Assembly: GCF_009184545.1 (NCBI RefSeq)
Contig: NZ_QJOW01000003.1
Coordinates: 139,481 to 203,480, forward strand
Length of the DNA stretch: 64,000 nucleotides
Origin: Halosegnis rubeus
Lineage (GTDB): Archaea; Halobacteriota; Halobacteria; Halobacteriales; Haloarculaceae
Reading direction: 5' to 3'
The notes under the pieces: generated by a model
The model's input: the letters and a program-made list of their open reading frames with translations, nothing else
The model's database searches: none
What the model was told of the DNA's origin: nothing
Translations under genes and position numbers: made by a program
In this document: positions 53,037 through 62,913 of the stretch, one piece after another
How positions within the stretch are numbered: the first letter of the stretch is position 1
How the letters are laid out: each line of letters starts with the position of its first letter

Positions 53037-55994
53037 ATGAGCACAGGAGAAGCACCCAAACAGATTGGGTCACTCAGCTTCGGGCTGATGGACCCCGAGG
53101 AGTACCGCGAGATGTCGGCCACGAAGGTCATCACGGCCGACACCTACGACGACGACGGCTTCCCCATCGACATGGGGCTGATGGACCCGCGACTGGGGGT
53201 CATCGACCCCGGACTCGAGTGTAAGACCTGCGGACAACACTCGGGGTCGTGTAACGGCCACTTCGGCCACATCGAGCTGGCCGCGCCGGTCATCCACGTC
53301 GGCTTCCAGAAGCTCATCCGCCGACTCCTCCGCGGGACGTGTCGCGAGTGTTCGCGACTCCTCCTCACCGAGGACGAGGCCGACGAGTTCCGCGACCGAC
53401 TCGACAAGACGCGGAGTCTCGGCGAGGACCTCGGTGACGTGACGAAGGCCGCGATCCGCCGCGCGCGAAAGGCGTCGAACTGCCCGCACTGTGGCGAAAA
53501 GCAGTACGACATCCAACACGAGAAGCCGACCACCTACTACGAGGTGCAGGACGTGTTGTCTGCGGAGTACTCCGAACGCATCGCCGCCGCGATGGAAGGC
53601 CGTCCGGTCGGCGACGAGGAGGAGGGCGAGGTCGACCGCGAGCCGATGGGACCGACGGACCTCGCAGAGGAGACGGGCATCGACACCTCCCGCATCCAGG
53701 ACATCCTCTCCGGTGAGTTCCGCCCGACGAAGGAGGACCGCGAGGCGCTCGAGAAGGCGCTCGACGTGGACCTCACCGAGGAGGACATGAACAAGCTGAT
53801 GCCCTCGGACATCCGCGACTGGTTCGAGGACATCCCGGATTACGACATCGAGACGCTCGGTATCGACGCCGAGAAGTCGCGTCCGGAGTGGATTATCCTG
53901 ACCGTCCTGCCGGTGCCGCCGGTGACCGCACGGCCGTCGATTACGCTCGACAACGGCCAGCGCTCCGAGGACGACCTCACCCACAAGCTGGTGGACATCA
54001 TCCGCATCAATCAGCGATTCATGGAGAATCGCGAGGCGGGTGCTCCACAGCTCATCATCGAGGACCTCTGGGAGCTACTCCAGTACCACGTCACGACGTT
54101 CATGGACAACGAGATTTCGGGGACGCCGCCGGCACGCCACCGGTCGGGTCGCCCGCTCAAGACCCTCTCCCAGCGGCTCAAGGGGAAGGAGGGCCGCTTC
54201 CGTGGCTCGCTTTCGGGCAAGCGCGTGAACTTCTCGGCCCGTACCGTCATCAGTCCGGACCCGACGCTCTCGCTCAACGAGGTCGGCGTGCCCGACCGAG
54301 TCGCGAGCGAGATGACCCAGACGATGAACGTGAACGCGCGCAATCTACAGGACGCGCGCCGCTACGTCGCCAACGGGCCGGAGACGCACCCCGGTGCGAA
54401 CTACGTGCGCCGTCCGGACGGTCGCCGGCTGAAAGTGACGGAGAAGAACTGCGAGGAGCTGGCCGAGAAGGTCGACCCCGGATGGGAGGTGTCGCGACAC
54501 CTCATCGACGGCGACATCGTCATCTTCAACCGACAGCCGTCGCTCCACCGGATGTCCATCATGGCCCACGAGGTCGTGGTGATGCCGTACAAGACGTTCC
54601 GGCTCAACACCGTCGTCTGTCCGCCGTACAACGCTGACTTCGACGGCGACGAGATGAACATGCACGCCCTCCAGAACGAGGAGGCACGTGCGGAAGCGCG
54701 CGTCCTCATGCGCGTTCAAGAGCAGATTCTCTCTCCGCGTTTCGGTGAGAACATCATCGGCGCGATTCAGGACCACATCTCCGGGATGTATCTGCTCACC
54801 CACGACAACCCGCGGTTCAACGAGACACAGGCGCTCGACCTGTTGCGTGCGACGAGCGTCGACGGGCTACCGGAGCCGGACGGCACCGACGAGGACGGTC
54901 TCGAGTACTGGACCGGTCGCTCCGTCTTCTCGGAGCTGCTGCCCGAGGACCTCAACATGGAGTTCGAGGGGACGCTCGGCGAGCCGGTCGTCATCGAGGA
55001 CGGCCAGCTCGTGGAGGGGACCATCGCCGAGGACGAGGTTGGCGAGTTCGGCGGCGAAATCGTTGACACCATCACGAAGGTGTACGGCAACACCCGCTCG
55101 CGCGTGTTCATCAACGAGGTCGCGACGCTCGCGATGCGGTCGATTATGCACTTTGGCATCTCCGTCAGTATCGACGACGAGTCGGTCGACAGCGAGGCCG
55201 AAGACCGCATCCAGGAGGCGATCGACAACGCGTACGAACGGGTCCAGGAACTCATCGAGACGTACGAGGCGGGCGAACTCGAATCCCTGCCCGGCCGGAC
55301 GACCGACGAGACGCTGGAGATGAAGATCATGCAGACGCTCGGGCGGGCACGCGACTCGGCGGGCGACATCGCCGACGAGCGACTCGACGAGGACAACCCG
55401 GCGGTCGTGATGGCCCGTTCGGGCGCGCGTGCGTCGATGTTGAACCTCACGCAGATGTCGGCCTGCGTCGGCCAGCAGGCAGTGCGTGGCGAACGAATTA
55501 ATCGAGGGTACGAGGACCGCACCCTCAGCCACTACAAGAAGGACGACCTGTCGGCGGACGCCCACGGCTTCGTGGAGTCGTCGTACCGGCAGGGGCTCAA
55601 CCCACAGGAGTTCTTCTTCCACGCGATGGGTGGCCGCGAGGGACTCGTGGACACGGCAGTCCGCACCTCGAAGTCCGGCTATCTCCAGCGCCGGCTCATC
55701 AACGCGCTCTCTGAACTGGAGTCGCAGTACGACGGCACGGTCCGGGACACCTCGGACACGGTCGTCCAGTTCGAGTTCGGCGAGGACGGCACCTCGACGA
55801 CGCAGGTCGCCCACGACGAGGAGAACCCAATCGACGTGGACGACATCGCGGCCCGCGTGATGAACGCGGAGTTCACCGACGAGACGGAACGCGAGTCGTT
55901 CCTCAAAGGCGACACGCTCCAGACGAACCTCTCGGAGCACCAGGACACCTGGCGAACCGGCGCGAGCAGCCCGGAGGTGGAGTCCGATGACTGA
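53037..55994 (+). CDS. rpoA1: RNA polymerase subunit A'
   Basis: A 985-residue subunit, the N-terminal part of the largest polymerase subunit. It has the zinc modules [20 protein letters not shown] and CRECSRLLL ... CPHCGEKQY, the active-site magnesium motif [10 protein letters not shown] with preceding [16 protein letters not shown], and the trigger-loop/bridge region [20 protein letters not shown]. Relative to some archaea there is an acidic insertion near 190-260 ([20 protein letters not shown]). It overlaps rpoA'' by eight bases. Confidence 0.97.
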   Translation: MSTGEAPKQIGSLSFGLMDPEEYREMSATKVITADTYDDDGFPIDMGLMDPRLGVIDPGLECKTCGQHSGSCNGHFGHIELAAPVIHVGFQKLIRRLLRGTCRECSRLLLTEDEADEFRDRLDKTRSLGEDLGDVTKAAIRRARKASNCPHCGEKQYDIQHEKPTTYYEVQDVLSAEYSERIAAAMEGRPVGDEEEGEVDREPMGPTDLAEETGIDTSRIQDILSGEFRPTKEDREALEKALDVDLTEEDMNKLMPSDIRDWFEDIPDYDIETLGIDAEKSRPEWIILTVLPVPPVTARPSITLDNGQRSEDDLTHKLVDIIRINQRFMENREAGAPQLIIEDLWELLQYHVTTFMDNEISGTPPARHRSGRPLKTLSQRLKGKEGRFRGSLSGKRVNFSARTVISPDPTLSLNEVGVPDRVASEMTQTMNVNARNLQDARRYVANGPETHPGANYVRRPDGRRLKVTEKNCEELAEKVDPGWEVSRHLIDGDIVIFNRQPSLHRMSIMAHEVVVMPYKTFRLNTVVCPPYNADFDGDEMNMHALQNEEARAEARVLMRVQEQILSPRFGENIIGAIQDHISGMYLLTHDNPRFNETQALDLLRATSVDGLPEPDGTDEDGLEYWTGRSVFSELLPEDLNMEFEGTLGEPVVIEDGQLVEGTIAEDEVGEFGGEIVDTITKVYGNTRSRVFINEVATLAMRSIMHFGISVSIDDESVDSEAEDRIQEAIDNAYERVQELIETYEAGELESLPGRTTDETLEMKIMQTLGRARDSAGDIADERLDEDNPAVVMARSGARASMLNLTQMSACVGQQAVRGERINRGYEDRTLSHYKKDDLSADAHGFVESSYRQGLNPQEFFFHAMGGREGLVDTAVRTSKSGYLQRRLINALSELESQYDGTVRDTSDTVVQFEFGEDGTSTTQVAHDEENPIDVDDIAARVMNAEFTDETERESFLKGDTLQTNLSEHQDTWRTGASSPEVESDD

Positions 55995-57183
55995 CGCCGA
56001 AGTCAAGACGGTCGTGCAGGAGACCGAACTCCCGAAGCGACTCCGCGAGGAGGTGTACGACGCGGTCGAGGAACACAACGCCAGCGTCGAGGAGGCACAA
56101 GACATCGCGACGGCCGTCGAGTCGCGGTATCTCGCCACTCGACTCGACCCGCTTGACCCCGTCGGCACCGTCTCGGCACAGTCCATCGGTGAGCCGGGGA
56201 CGCAGATGACGATGAACACGTTCCACTACGCGGGCGTCGCAGAGATCGACGTGACCTCCGGGCTGCCACGGCTCATCGAGCTGGTGGATGCCCGGAAGAC
56301 GCCGGACACGCCGGTGATGCACGTGTACCTCGACGAGGAGCACGCTCACGACCGCGAGAAGGCCCACGAGGTCGTCTGGAACATCGAAGCGACCCGGATT
56401 CTCGCGCTCGGTGACGTGTCGACGAACGTCGCGGACATGCTCGTGAGCGTCGACCTCAACGAGGAGACGCTGCGCGAGCGGTGGCCGACCTACGACAGCC
56501 TCGGCGAAATCGTCGACGAGGTCGCGGGCACCATCGAGTCGAACCTCGGCGTCGAGACGACGCGCCCGGAGCCGACGACCATCGAGTTCGGTCCCGACGA
56601 GCCGTCCTACCGCGAACTGCTCCAGCTGGTCGAGGAGCTTCGCGACATCGTGTTCAAGGGTATCGACGACGTGTCACGCGTCGTCATCCGGAAGGAAGAA
56701 GTCGAGTCCGGCGACGAGGAGTTCATCCTCCACACCGAGGGGTCGGCCTTCGGCAAGGCGCTGAAGATCGACGGCGTCGACAGCAGTCGGACGACGTGTA
56801 ACAACATCCACGAGATTCACCGCAACCTCGGTATCGAGGCGGCGCGTGAGGCCATCATCAACGAGACGCGCGACACGCTCGAAGAACAGGGGCTGGACAA
56901 CGTGAACATCCGCCACCTGATGCTCGTTGCCGACATCATGACGAACAACGGCGAAATCGAGTCCATCGGTCGCCACGGCATCTCCGGCAACAAAGACTCC
57001 GTGCTCGCCCGCGCAGCGTTCGAGGTGACGGTGAACCACCTGCTCGATGCGGCGATTCACGGCGAGGTCGACGACCTCGACGGCGTGACGGAGAACGTCA
57101 TCGTCGGCAAGCCAATCAAACTCGGCACCGGTGACGTGGACCTGCGGATGGGCGGTAGCGCACCGACCAGCGCGGACGACTGA
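55987..57183 (+). CDS. rpoA2: RNA polymerase subunit A''
   Basis: A 398-residue subunit, the C-terminal part of the largest subunit. Landmarks: [20 protein letters not shown] (trigger loop end), [20 protein letters not shown] and the C-terminal [20 protein letters not shown] with [20 protein letters not shown]. The end ADDXX region is short. It is followed 62 bases later by the NusA-like gene. Confidence 0.97.
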   Translation: MTDAEVKTVVQETELPKRLREEVYDAVEEHNASVEEAQDIATAVESRYLATRLDPLDPVGTVSAQSIGEPGTQMTMNTFHYAGVAEIDVTSGLPRLIELVDARKTPDTPVMHVYLDEEHAHDREKAHEVVWNIEATRILALGDVSTNVADMLVSVDLNEETLRERWPTYDSLGEIVDEVAGTIESNLGVETTRPEPTTIEFGPDEPSYRELLQLVEELRDIVFKGIDDVSRVVIRKEEVESGDEEFILHTEGSAFGKALKIDGVDSSRTTCNNIHEIHRNLGIEAAREAIINETRDTLEEQGLDNVNIRHLMLVADIMTNNGEIESIGRHGISGNKDSVLARAAFEVTVNHLLDAAIHGEVDDLDGVTENVIVGKPIKLGTGDVDLRMGGSAPTSADD

Positions 57184-57245
57184 ACGCGGCGCTGTTTCTG
57201 TCCTCTGCACGATACCGTTTTTGCCCGCGCGCTCCAACCCGGACT

Positions 57246-58052
57246 GTGATACGGCTCTCCGACGAGGCCCGCCAGCTTATCGGCTTCATCGAGACAGAGT
57301 CCGGGGCGACGGTCCGAGACTGTCTCGTCAACGACGAGCGGGTCGTGTTCGTCGTCGCGCCGGGCGAGATGGCCGATGCCATCGGCCCGCAGGGACAGAC
57401 GGTCGCGCGCATCGAAGACCGCATCAACAAGCGGGTCGAACTCGTGGAGGACGCCGACGACCCCGGAACGTTCGTGGCGAACGCGCTCCGGCCCGCGGCC
57501 GTCTACGACGCGACCGTCCGCGACCGCGAGGGGGAGACCGTCGCATACCCGGAGGTGAACACCGCCGACTTCGGGGCTGCCATCGGGCGGGGCGGCCAGA
57601 ACATCCAGACTGCGACGGACCTCGCGGACCGGCACTTCGACATCGATGCCATCGAACTCGTCCCCGAACCCGACTCCGTGCTGGAGACCGTCGCCGACGT
57701 GACGGGCGTCGAGCCGGCGGACGCGCTGTTCGATACGCGCGACGAGCGGCTCGTCGTGCTCGCGTCCACCGGCTCGCGAGAGGCGATTCGGGAGGCGCGC
57801 GGACAGTTGCGCGAGGCTCTGGGCTGGCCAGTCGTCGTCGTCACGTACGCGAGCGACCCGGCGACGCTCATCGAGCACGCGCTCGCGCCCGCCGACGTGG
57901 AGAACGTGACCGTCTCGGCGCTCGGGACGGCCTACGTCGAGGTGAGCGAGGACGACCGCGGGCTGGCTATCGGGTCGTCCGGCAAACGGATTCGCTTGGC
58001 GCGACTACTCGCGTCGGAGTACGCGGGACTCGACGACGTGGCTCTCACCTAA
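57246..58052 (+). CDS. nusA: NusA-like transcription factor, duplicated two-KH unit
   Basis: Archaeal NusA-like proteins usually have about 140 residues and two KH domains. This one has 268, from GTG at 57246. Residues 1-138 are the normal unit, with KH loops GPQG (47-50) and GRGG (114-117). Residues about 140-268 repeat it: [13 protein letters not shown] aligns with [27 protein letters not shown] with [14 protein letters not shown], and AIGRGGQNI with AIGSSGKRI (GSSG, 243-246). In the second unit the first KH loop is lost ([10 protein letters not shown]). The family binds RNA near the polymerase and its position between rpoA'' and rpsL is conserved. The extra unit may be a pseudo-domain or may add RNA contacts. 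Confidence 0.88.
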   Translation: MIRLSDEARQLIGFIETESGATVRDCLVNDERVVFVVAPGEMADAIGPQGQTVARIEDRINKRVELVEDADDPGTFVANALRPAAVYDATVRDREGETVAYPEVNTADFGAAIGRGGQNIQTATDLADRHFDIDAIELVPEPDSVLETVADVTGVEPADALFDTRDERLVVLASTGSREAIREARGQLREALGWPVVVVTYASDPATLIEHALAPADVENVTVSALGTAYVEVSEDDRGLAIGSSGKRIRLARLLASEYAGLDDVALT

Positions 58053-58106
58053 CGGCGGGTAGACGCCCGCCTGCGACGGGATTCTCGACGCGACGAAAGA
58101 CGATGC

Positions 58107-58110
58107 TTAA
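58107..58110 (+). promoter_or_regulatory. TATA-like core upstream of rpsL
   Basis: TTAA within GATGCTTAAGTGG, about 30 bases before the rpsL ATG, in the 86-base gap after nusA. The ribosomal genes may therefore have an extra promoter inside the polymerase operon. Confidence 0.45.
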
Positions 58111-58138
58111 GTGGCTGGGTAGGGAAGTAGGCAGTACT

Positions 58139-58567
58139 ATGGCGAACGGCAAGTACGCCGCGCGCAAGCTCAAGAAGGACCGTCAGCAGCGACGATGGTC
58201 CGACTCTGATTATGCGCGACGTGCCCGTGGGCTCGGACAGAAGTCCGACCCCCTCGAGGGTGCGCCGCAGGGGCGCGGCATCGTACTGGAGAAGGTCGGT
58301 ATCGAAGCGAAACAGCCCAACTCGGCAATCCGGAAGTGCGTCCGAGTCCAGCTCATCAAGAACGGCAAGCAGGTCACCGCGTTCTGTCCCGGTGACGGTG
58401 CGATTTCGTTCATCGACGAGCACGACGAGGTCACCATCGCCGGTATCGGTGGGGCGAAAGGTCGTGCGATGGGCGACCTCTCGGGTGTCAACTACAAGGT
58501 CGAGAAGGTGAACGGCGTCGCGATGCTCGAACTCGTGCGCGGGAACCAGGAGAAGCCAGTCCGATGA
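58139..58567 (+). CDS. rpsL: Small ribosomal subunit protein uS12
   Basis: A 142-residue decoding-centre protein. Landmarks: [40 protein letters not shown] with [13 protein letters not shown], and [23 protein letters not shown] at 58139 chosen because the upstream frame is in the nusA 3' region. It overlaps rpsG by four bases (ATGA). Confidence 0.97.
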   Translation: MANGKYAARKLKKDRQQRRWSDSDYARRARGLGQKSDPLEGAPQGRGIVLEKVGIEAKQPNSAIRKCVRVQLIKNGKQVTAFCPGDGAISFIDEHDEVTIAGIGGAKGRAMGDLSGVNYKVEKVNGVAMLELVRGNQEKPVR

Positions 58568-59181
58568 GCGACGAGACCGAAGCGCCGGAGCCGGACGCCC
58601 CGGCTTCGACGGACGACGAGCGGGTCTCCGCACAGCTGTTTGGCGTCTGGAGTATCGACGACATCAGCTACGACGACGAGTCCACCCGTCGCTACATCAA
58701 CGTCACCCCGATTGCACACACGCAGGGGCGACACTCCAACAAGCAGTTCAAGAAGTCCGAACTCTCCATCGTCGAGCGGCTCATCAATCGCTTGATGCAG
58801 ACGGAAGAGAACACGGGCAAGAAACAGCAGGCCACCCGCATCGTGCGTGAGGCCTTCGAACTCGTCCACGAGCGCACCGACGAGAACCCGGTGCAGGTGC
58901 TCGTGACGGCAGTCGAGAACGCCGGTCCGCGCGAGGAGACCGTCCGCCTGAAGTACGGTGGCATCTCCGTCCCGCAGGCCGTCGACGTGGCCCCGCAGCG
59001 CCGCGTCGACCAGGCGCTGAAGTTCATCGCAGAGGGTGTACAGGGGTCGTCGTTCAAGACCACGACGCCGGCCGCAGAGGCACTCGCCTCCCAGCTGACC
59101 GGTGCCGCGAACTACGACGTCCAGACGTACGCCGTCAACCAGAAGGAAGAAAAAGAGCGCGTCGCGGCCGCCGCCCGATAA
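58564..59181 (+). CDS. rpsG: Small ribosomal subunit protein uS7
   Basis: A 205-residue 16S-rRNA-binding protein of the small subunit. After an acidic start ([20 protein letters not shown]) come [33 protein letters not shown]-like text ([20 protein letters not shown]) and [18 protein letters not shown]. Elongation factor 2 often follows in haloarchaea but does not here. Confidence 0.96.
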   Translation: MSDETEAPEPDAPASTDDERVSAQLFGVWSIDDISYDDESTRRYINVTPIAHTQGRHSNKQFKKSELSIVERLINRLMQTEENTGKKQQATRIVREAFELVHERTDENPVQVLVTAVENAGPREETVRLKYGGISVPQAVDVAPQRRVDQALKFIAEGVQGSSFKTTTPAAEALASQLTGAANYDVQTYAVNQKEEKERVAAAAR

Positions 59182-59212
59182 TCTCTGTCGTCTTCTCTCC
59201 GCTTTCGCGAGC

Positions 59213-59439
59213 TTACAGCGGCTGGTGTGGGACGATTTCCGGTCCCGCCCGCACGGTCGCGTCGACGCCGAACACGTCCGCGAGCAGCTGCTCCGTGACG
59301 ACCTCTTCGGGCGGGCCCCAGTCGTACGGTACCCCGTCGCGCCGCTGTCGGTCGGTGTCCCCGTCCCCGTGCTACTGCTGCAGCCAGCTAACAGCGCGGC
59401 ACTCGCCGCCGTTCCGGTCAGGAATGTGCGTCGTCGCAT
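59213..59439 (-). pseudogene. Small Tat lipoprotein gene broken by one missing base
   Basis: ATG at 59439 reads MRRRTFLTGTAASAALLAGC, a twin-arginine lipoprotein signal with lipobox cysteine, then SSSTGTGTPTDSGATG. In this frame the sequence then becomes Arg/Ser-rich nonsense. The -1 frame continues as sensible acidic protein: VPYDWGPPEEVVTEQLLADV, FGVDATVRAGPEIVPHQPL and TAA at 59213-59215. The frames join if the run of four C at 59332-59335 (G on the coding strand) had five. The span of 227 bases would then be 228, a clean 75-residue protein. A TTTAGG box lies about 28 bases upstream. Either a real mutation or an assembly error. Confidence 0.72.
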
Positions 59440-59542
59440 ACCCACGCCTCTCGTTTTGGCTCACCTAAACACATCGACCTTTCGGCCGGCCTAATTCGGC
59501 ACGCACGTGAATTTATGCCACACCGCACGCCACTTCACTGGT

Positions 59543-60406
59543 ATGGTGATGAGCGCCGCGGAGGCGATGGAGCAGTACGGACCGAGCGAGATAACGACAG
59601 ACCGGATACTGACGGTCGAGGACCCCGCCTACACCGACGAGAATGTCGCCCTCGTCACGGGCGCGGCGAGCGGCATCGGACGTGCCATCTCGCTGTGTCT
59701 GGCCGGTAACGGGCTAACCGTCGCCGGCGTCGACGTGGACACGGACGGACTCGACGAGGTGACCGACCGCGCCGAGACGCTCGGTCTCCCCGGCGGTATC
59801 GAGCCGGTCGAGGCCGACCTCACCGAGGAGTCCGACATCGAGCGGGCGGTCGAACAGGCCGCCGACATCGGTGACCTCCGGTATCTCGCCAACGTCGCGG
59901 GACTCCAGACCATCGCGCCCATCGCTGAGTTCCCGACCGAGAAGTACGACCTGATGCACGACGTGATGCAGCGTGCGCCGCTCCTGTTGAGCAAGGCCGC
60001 CTGGCCTCACCTCGAGGAGTCCGGTGGCGTCATCGGCAACATGTGTTCCGTCCACGGCCACATCGTCACGGAAGACAAGGTGGCGTACAACACCGTGAAG
60101 TTCGCGCTCCGAGGACTGACACAATCAATCGCCGCCGAGGGCGACGGCGACATCCGTGGTTTTTCCGTCTCTACGGGGTTCGTGAAGACGCCGCTGGTCG
60201 CCAAACAGCTCCCCGACTCGGCCGAGTCGCGCGGTCTCTCCGTTCCCGAGACGGTCGAACAGGTCATCCTCGGAGCGAGTAAGGTGAAACGAATGATGGA
60301 GCCGTACGAGGTGGGAAATCTGTTCGTCCACGGCTTCTCGCACCACGCCAGCCACCTCAACGGCGACGACATGACTCACGACGGCGGGATGTCGACGACC
60401 TACTGA
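59543..60406 (+). CDS. Short-chain dehydrogenase/reductase
   Basis: A 287-residue NAD(P)-dependent oxidoreductase. The cofactor loop is VTGAASGIGRA, strand NVAGLQ, and the catalytic set is Ser in MCSVHGHIVTEDKVAYNTVK with the YxxxK pair (Tyr and Lys in YNTVK). The end HHASHLNGDDMTHDGGM is typical of the 3-hydroxybutyrate dehydrogenase branch. I chose ATG 59543; ATTTATG at 59511-59517 is the likely TATA box, 26-32 bases away. ATG 59549 is a near alternative. Substrate unproven. The last seven bases overlap the convergent gene. Confidence 0.87.
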   Translation: MVMSAAEAMEQYGPSEITTDRILTVEDPAYTDENVALVTGAASGIGRAISLCLAGNGLTVAGVDVDTDGLDEVTDRAETLGLPGGIEPVEADLTEESDIERAVEQAADIGDLRYLANVAGLQTIAPIAEFPTEKYDLMHDVMQRAPLLLSKAAWPHLEESGGVIGNMCSVHGHIVTEDKVAYNTVKFALRGLTQSIAAEGDGDIRGFSVSTGFVKTPLVAKQLPDSAESRGLSVPETVEQVILGASKVKRMMEPYEVGNLFVHGFSHHASHLNGDDMTHDGGMSTTY

Positions 60407-61905
60407 CTCAACCACTCGGTGAACGTCCCCTCGATGAGCGTCCCCTCCTGCTCGTCGAGATACTCGGCTTGCATCCCCCACAGCGCCTCGGTGAACGGCT
60501 CGCCGGCGTCGAACCGCTCGTGGACCCGGGTGCGCTTCCAAGAGGCGGGGGTCACGCCGCGGTCGACGCGCTCGCGGAGCGGCCGGAGATACCGGTTCGC
60601 CTCTTCGGGACTGACGCCGCTGCGCTCTAACCCGGACCGCGCGAACTCGAACAGCTCCGCGTACAGCGTCTCCGTGTTCGTCGTCACCTCACCGTCGGCA
60701 GTCACCCACTCCATGTCGGCGTCGAGTCCGTCATCCGCGGCGGCATAGAAGTTCTCGCGGGCCGTCTCCCACGACTGGTCGTACACCGGATGTTCGAGCC
60801 GGCGCAGCGACTCCATCAGCCCGGCGAAGGCCGCGAGAAACGCAATCGAGTCGCGCACGGTCGGCTGGCTCGCGATTGGGCGGAACTCGATGCGTGCGTT
60901 CGCGCTCGTGCGCGAACTCCCCTCGATGACCGGCCGCACCCACCGCCAGTAGGACCCGTGTTTGTGCCGGTAGTGGGCAAAGCGGTCGTCGAAGCGTCCC
61001 CCTTCCGACTGGAGTTCGGGGACGACGGTCGTGTCGGCGGCCACCCGGTCGACGGCCTCCTCGATGGTGTCGAAATCGCGAGGGAACCGCACCTTCGGGT
61101 CGTTGTCGGGGTTGAGCACCGACTCGAAGACGTGGATGCGGCCGCTGTCCGGAGACTCCTCGATAACCCGCGCCGGCTCGTCGGTGTACAAATCCGGCGG
61201 GAAAAACGGCGAGTTCACGCCGAGGGCGAGCAGCGGGCCCGCGATACGCAGCGCGTACCGGAAGTACGAGTGGAGTTCCGACGCTTGTGGCACCTGATAG
61301 TGGGGCTGTATCGACGTGATGAGACTCTCGGGCATCACGGTCTGTGCGTCGAGTTCCACCCCCGGCGCGTCGAGCGCCATGTCGGCGCTGAACTCGGTGT
61401 TCGCCATCGCGTGATAGCGGACGGCGTCGCTCATGTTCGTGGCGAGCCGAATCCCGCCTTCCTCGATGGAGTCGGCGAGATACGACCCCGCGGTCTCGCC
61501 GACCGGCGGCTGGGTCCAGATGCCGTCCGAGACCAGTCGCAACCCTTCCGTCGTCGCGACATCCTGTGTGGCCGAGAGCCGCGCCTGCACCTCTGCTTCC
61601 TGTGCGCGCAGGCCGTATCCCGACAGCGGCTGTGGCGAGGTCGACATCTCGGCGTTGTGAAGCCCCAACTCCTTCTCGAAGCCCACGTACTCCAGCAGTC
61701 GTCGGGGGACGCGCGCGAGCGCCCCTGAGTCGTCGACGGCGTAGAACTCGTACTCGAAGCCGACGACGCCCTGCGCGTTGTCGAAGGTCCCCTCGTGGAG
61801 TTCGCGTTTCAGCTCCTCGATCTCGGCTTCGACACGCGCCGCGAACGTCTCGGAGTCGGTGTCGAGTATCTCTCGTACTTCCGTTGCGAGCTCCGAGCCT
61901 GACAT
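60400..61905 (-). CDS. Glutamate-cysteine ligase-like (GCS2-type) protein
   Basis: A 501-residue ATP-grasp-like carboxylate-amine ligase fold protein. Near residue 50 NAQGVVGFEYEFYAVDDSGA shows the E-x-E substrate/metal motif; AEMSTSPQPL, RYHAMANTEFSADMALDAPG, and ANARIEFRPIASQPT follow in family order. Haloarchaea use gamma-glutamylcysteine as their main thiol, but a different, shorter GshA makes it in Halobacterium/Haloferax, so the true amide product here is unknown. ATG at 61905 matches a normal N-terminus (MSGSELATEVREILDTDSET). It is the last gene of a three-gene minus-strand unit. Confidence 0.75.
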   Translation of the reverse strand: MSGSELATEVREILDTDSETFAARVEAEIEELKRELHEGTFDNAQGVVGFEYEFYAVDDSGALARVPRRLLEYVGFEKELGLHNAEMSTSPQPLSGYGLRAQEAEVQARLSATQDVATTEGLRLVSDGIWTQPPVGETAGSYLADSIEEGGIRLATNMSDAVRYHAMANTEFSADMALDAPGVELDAQTVMPESLITSIQPHYQVPQASELHSYFRYALRIAGPLLALGVNSPFFPPDLYTDEPARVIEESPDSGRIHVFESVLNPDNDPKVRFPRDFDTIEEAVDRVAADTTVVPELQSEGGRFDDRFAHYRHKHGSYWRWVRPVIEGSSRTSANARIEFRPIASQPTVRDSIAFLAAFAGLMESLRRLEHPVYDQSWETARENFYAAADDGLDADMEWVTADGEVTTNTETLYAELFEFARSGLERSGVSPEEANRYLRPLRERVDRGVTPASWKRTRVHERFDAGEPFTEALWGMQAEYLDEQEGTLIEGTFTEWLSQ

Positions 61906-61930
61906 ACTGGGTCGGTCGGGCGCGGGGGAT

Positions 61931-62866
61931 TTAGAACCCGTCGGCTGCGCCCGCAAGCAGCGCGGTGAGCCGGTCGCGGTGGAATTCGACGGCCGCCGTC
62001 CCCGTTCGTTCCGGGTAGCCCGGACGCGTCACCTCACCGTTGGAGTCGACGGCCGACCGGACCACCGCAGCGAGCCGGTAGACGCGTGGTACCGACGGGA
62101 GTGGTCGCTCGGCGGCGTAGCCGTCCCGAAACGCCGCCTGCAGCGGCTTCGCGTCGCCGTACCACGCACAGATGAGGTGGTCGGCCTTCGCAACCGACAG
62201 CGCCGGGTCCGCGGCCAGCGGTTCACCCCAGTCGAGCACGGCCGTCACGCCGGCGTCGTCGTCGTAGACGGCGTTCCCGGGTCGGAAATCCCACGGGTAG
62301 AGCCGCGCCGGCGGTCGCTCGGGAAGGTCGGCGTCGGCCAGTGTGGTCTCCACCGGCTCGCGAAGCTCCGCCAGCGACGACGGAAGCGCCGCCAGTCCCT
62401 CGGTGAGGTGGTCGTCGAACCACGCCCGCCAGTCGGCGTCGCTCGCACGTAGCTCCCCGTCGACGAGCGTCACGTCGCCGTAGCCGTCGAATCGGAACGT
62501 CTCGTGGCAGGCGGCGAGCCAGCGGCCGAACGAGCGAGCGACGGTCTCTCGTGTCGCGAGCGGTAACCCGGCGAACCGCTCGTGGAGGTCGTCGCCGGGC
62601 GCTCGCTCGACGACTGCGTAGCGCCCAGCTTCGTACCGTCCCTCCGCGAGAATCGCGGGCATCGGGACGGGCGTTCGCTCGCGGACCGCACGCGCTAGCG
62701 CCAACTCGGTCCGGAACGCCGCGGGTCGCGCGGACAGTTGGACCACCACCTCGCGGTCCTCGAGCGTCACAAGATGTGTCTGTTTGTGGTTTCCCCGCTG
62801 GACGGGGTTGACCCGCTGTACCGACTGGCCGGGAAGCGCTTCGGTCACGGCGTCGACCGCGTTCAT
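61931..62866 (-). CDS. Aminoglycoside-phosphotransferase-family protein
   Basis: A 311-residue kinase-fold protein. The catalytic loop is YPWDFRPGNAVYDD (Asp and Asn in D-x4-N; the usual His before Asp is Trp), the metal Asp is in AVLDWGEPLAADPA. The N-terminal lobe has GNHKQTHLVTLEDREVVVQL. Members phosphorylate sugars, choline, nucleosides or antibiotics; substrate here is unknown. I chose the ATG at 62866; an upstream extension is Arg-rich and lies between genes. It is 25 bases from the following GCL-like gene and 47 from the preceding HAD gene. Confidence 0.85.
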   Translation of the reverse strand: MNAVDAVTEALPGQSVQRVNPVQRGNHKQTHLVTLEDREVVVQLSARPAAFRTELALARAVRERTPVPMPAILAEGRYEAGRYAVVERAPGDDLHERFAGLPLATRETVARSFGRWLAACHETFRFDGYGDVTLVDGELRASDADWRAWFDDHLTEGLAALPSSLAELREPVETTLADADLPERPPARLYPWDFRPGNAVYDDDAGVTAVLDWGEPLAADPALSVAKADHLICAWYGDAKPLQAAFRDGYAAERPLPSVPRVYRLAAVVRSAVDSNGEVTRPGYPERTGTAAVEFHRDRLTALLAGAADGF

Positions 62867-62913
62867 ATCCTCGAGGTAGGACTGTGGACGTATGGACTCG
62901 GCGCTCGCGGCAC

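Noticed and set aside
42511-55994. Inteins in radA or the RNA polymerase genes
   Set aside because: All lengths are normal and no Hedgehog/Intein blocks or homing nuclease motifs were seen.
57131-58567. Long Arg-rich extension upstream of rpsL
   Set aside because: Out of frame with nusA and without family support; uS12 starts at 58139.
59181-59213. A elongation factor 2 gene expected after rpsG
   Set aside because: Only 31 bases separate rpsG from the broken lipoprotein gene. EF-2 must lie elsewhere; gene order varies among haloarchaea, so this was not scored as a finding.
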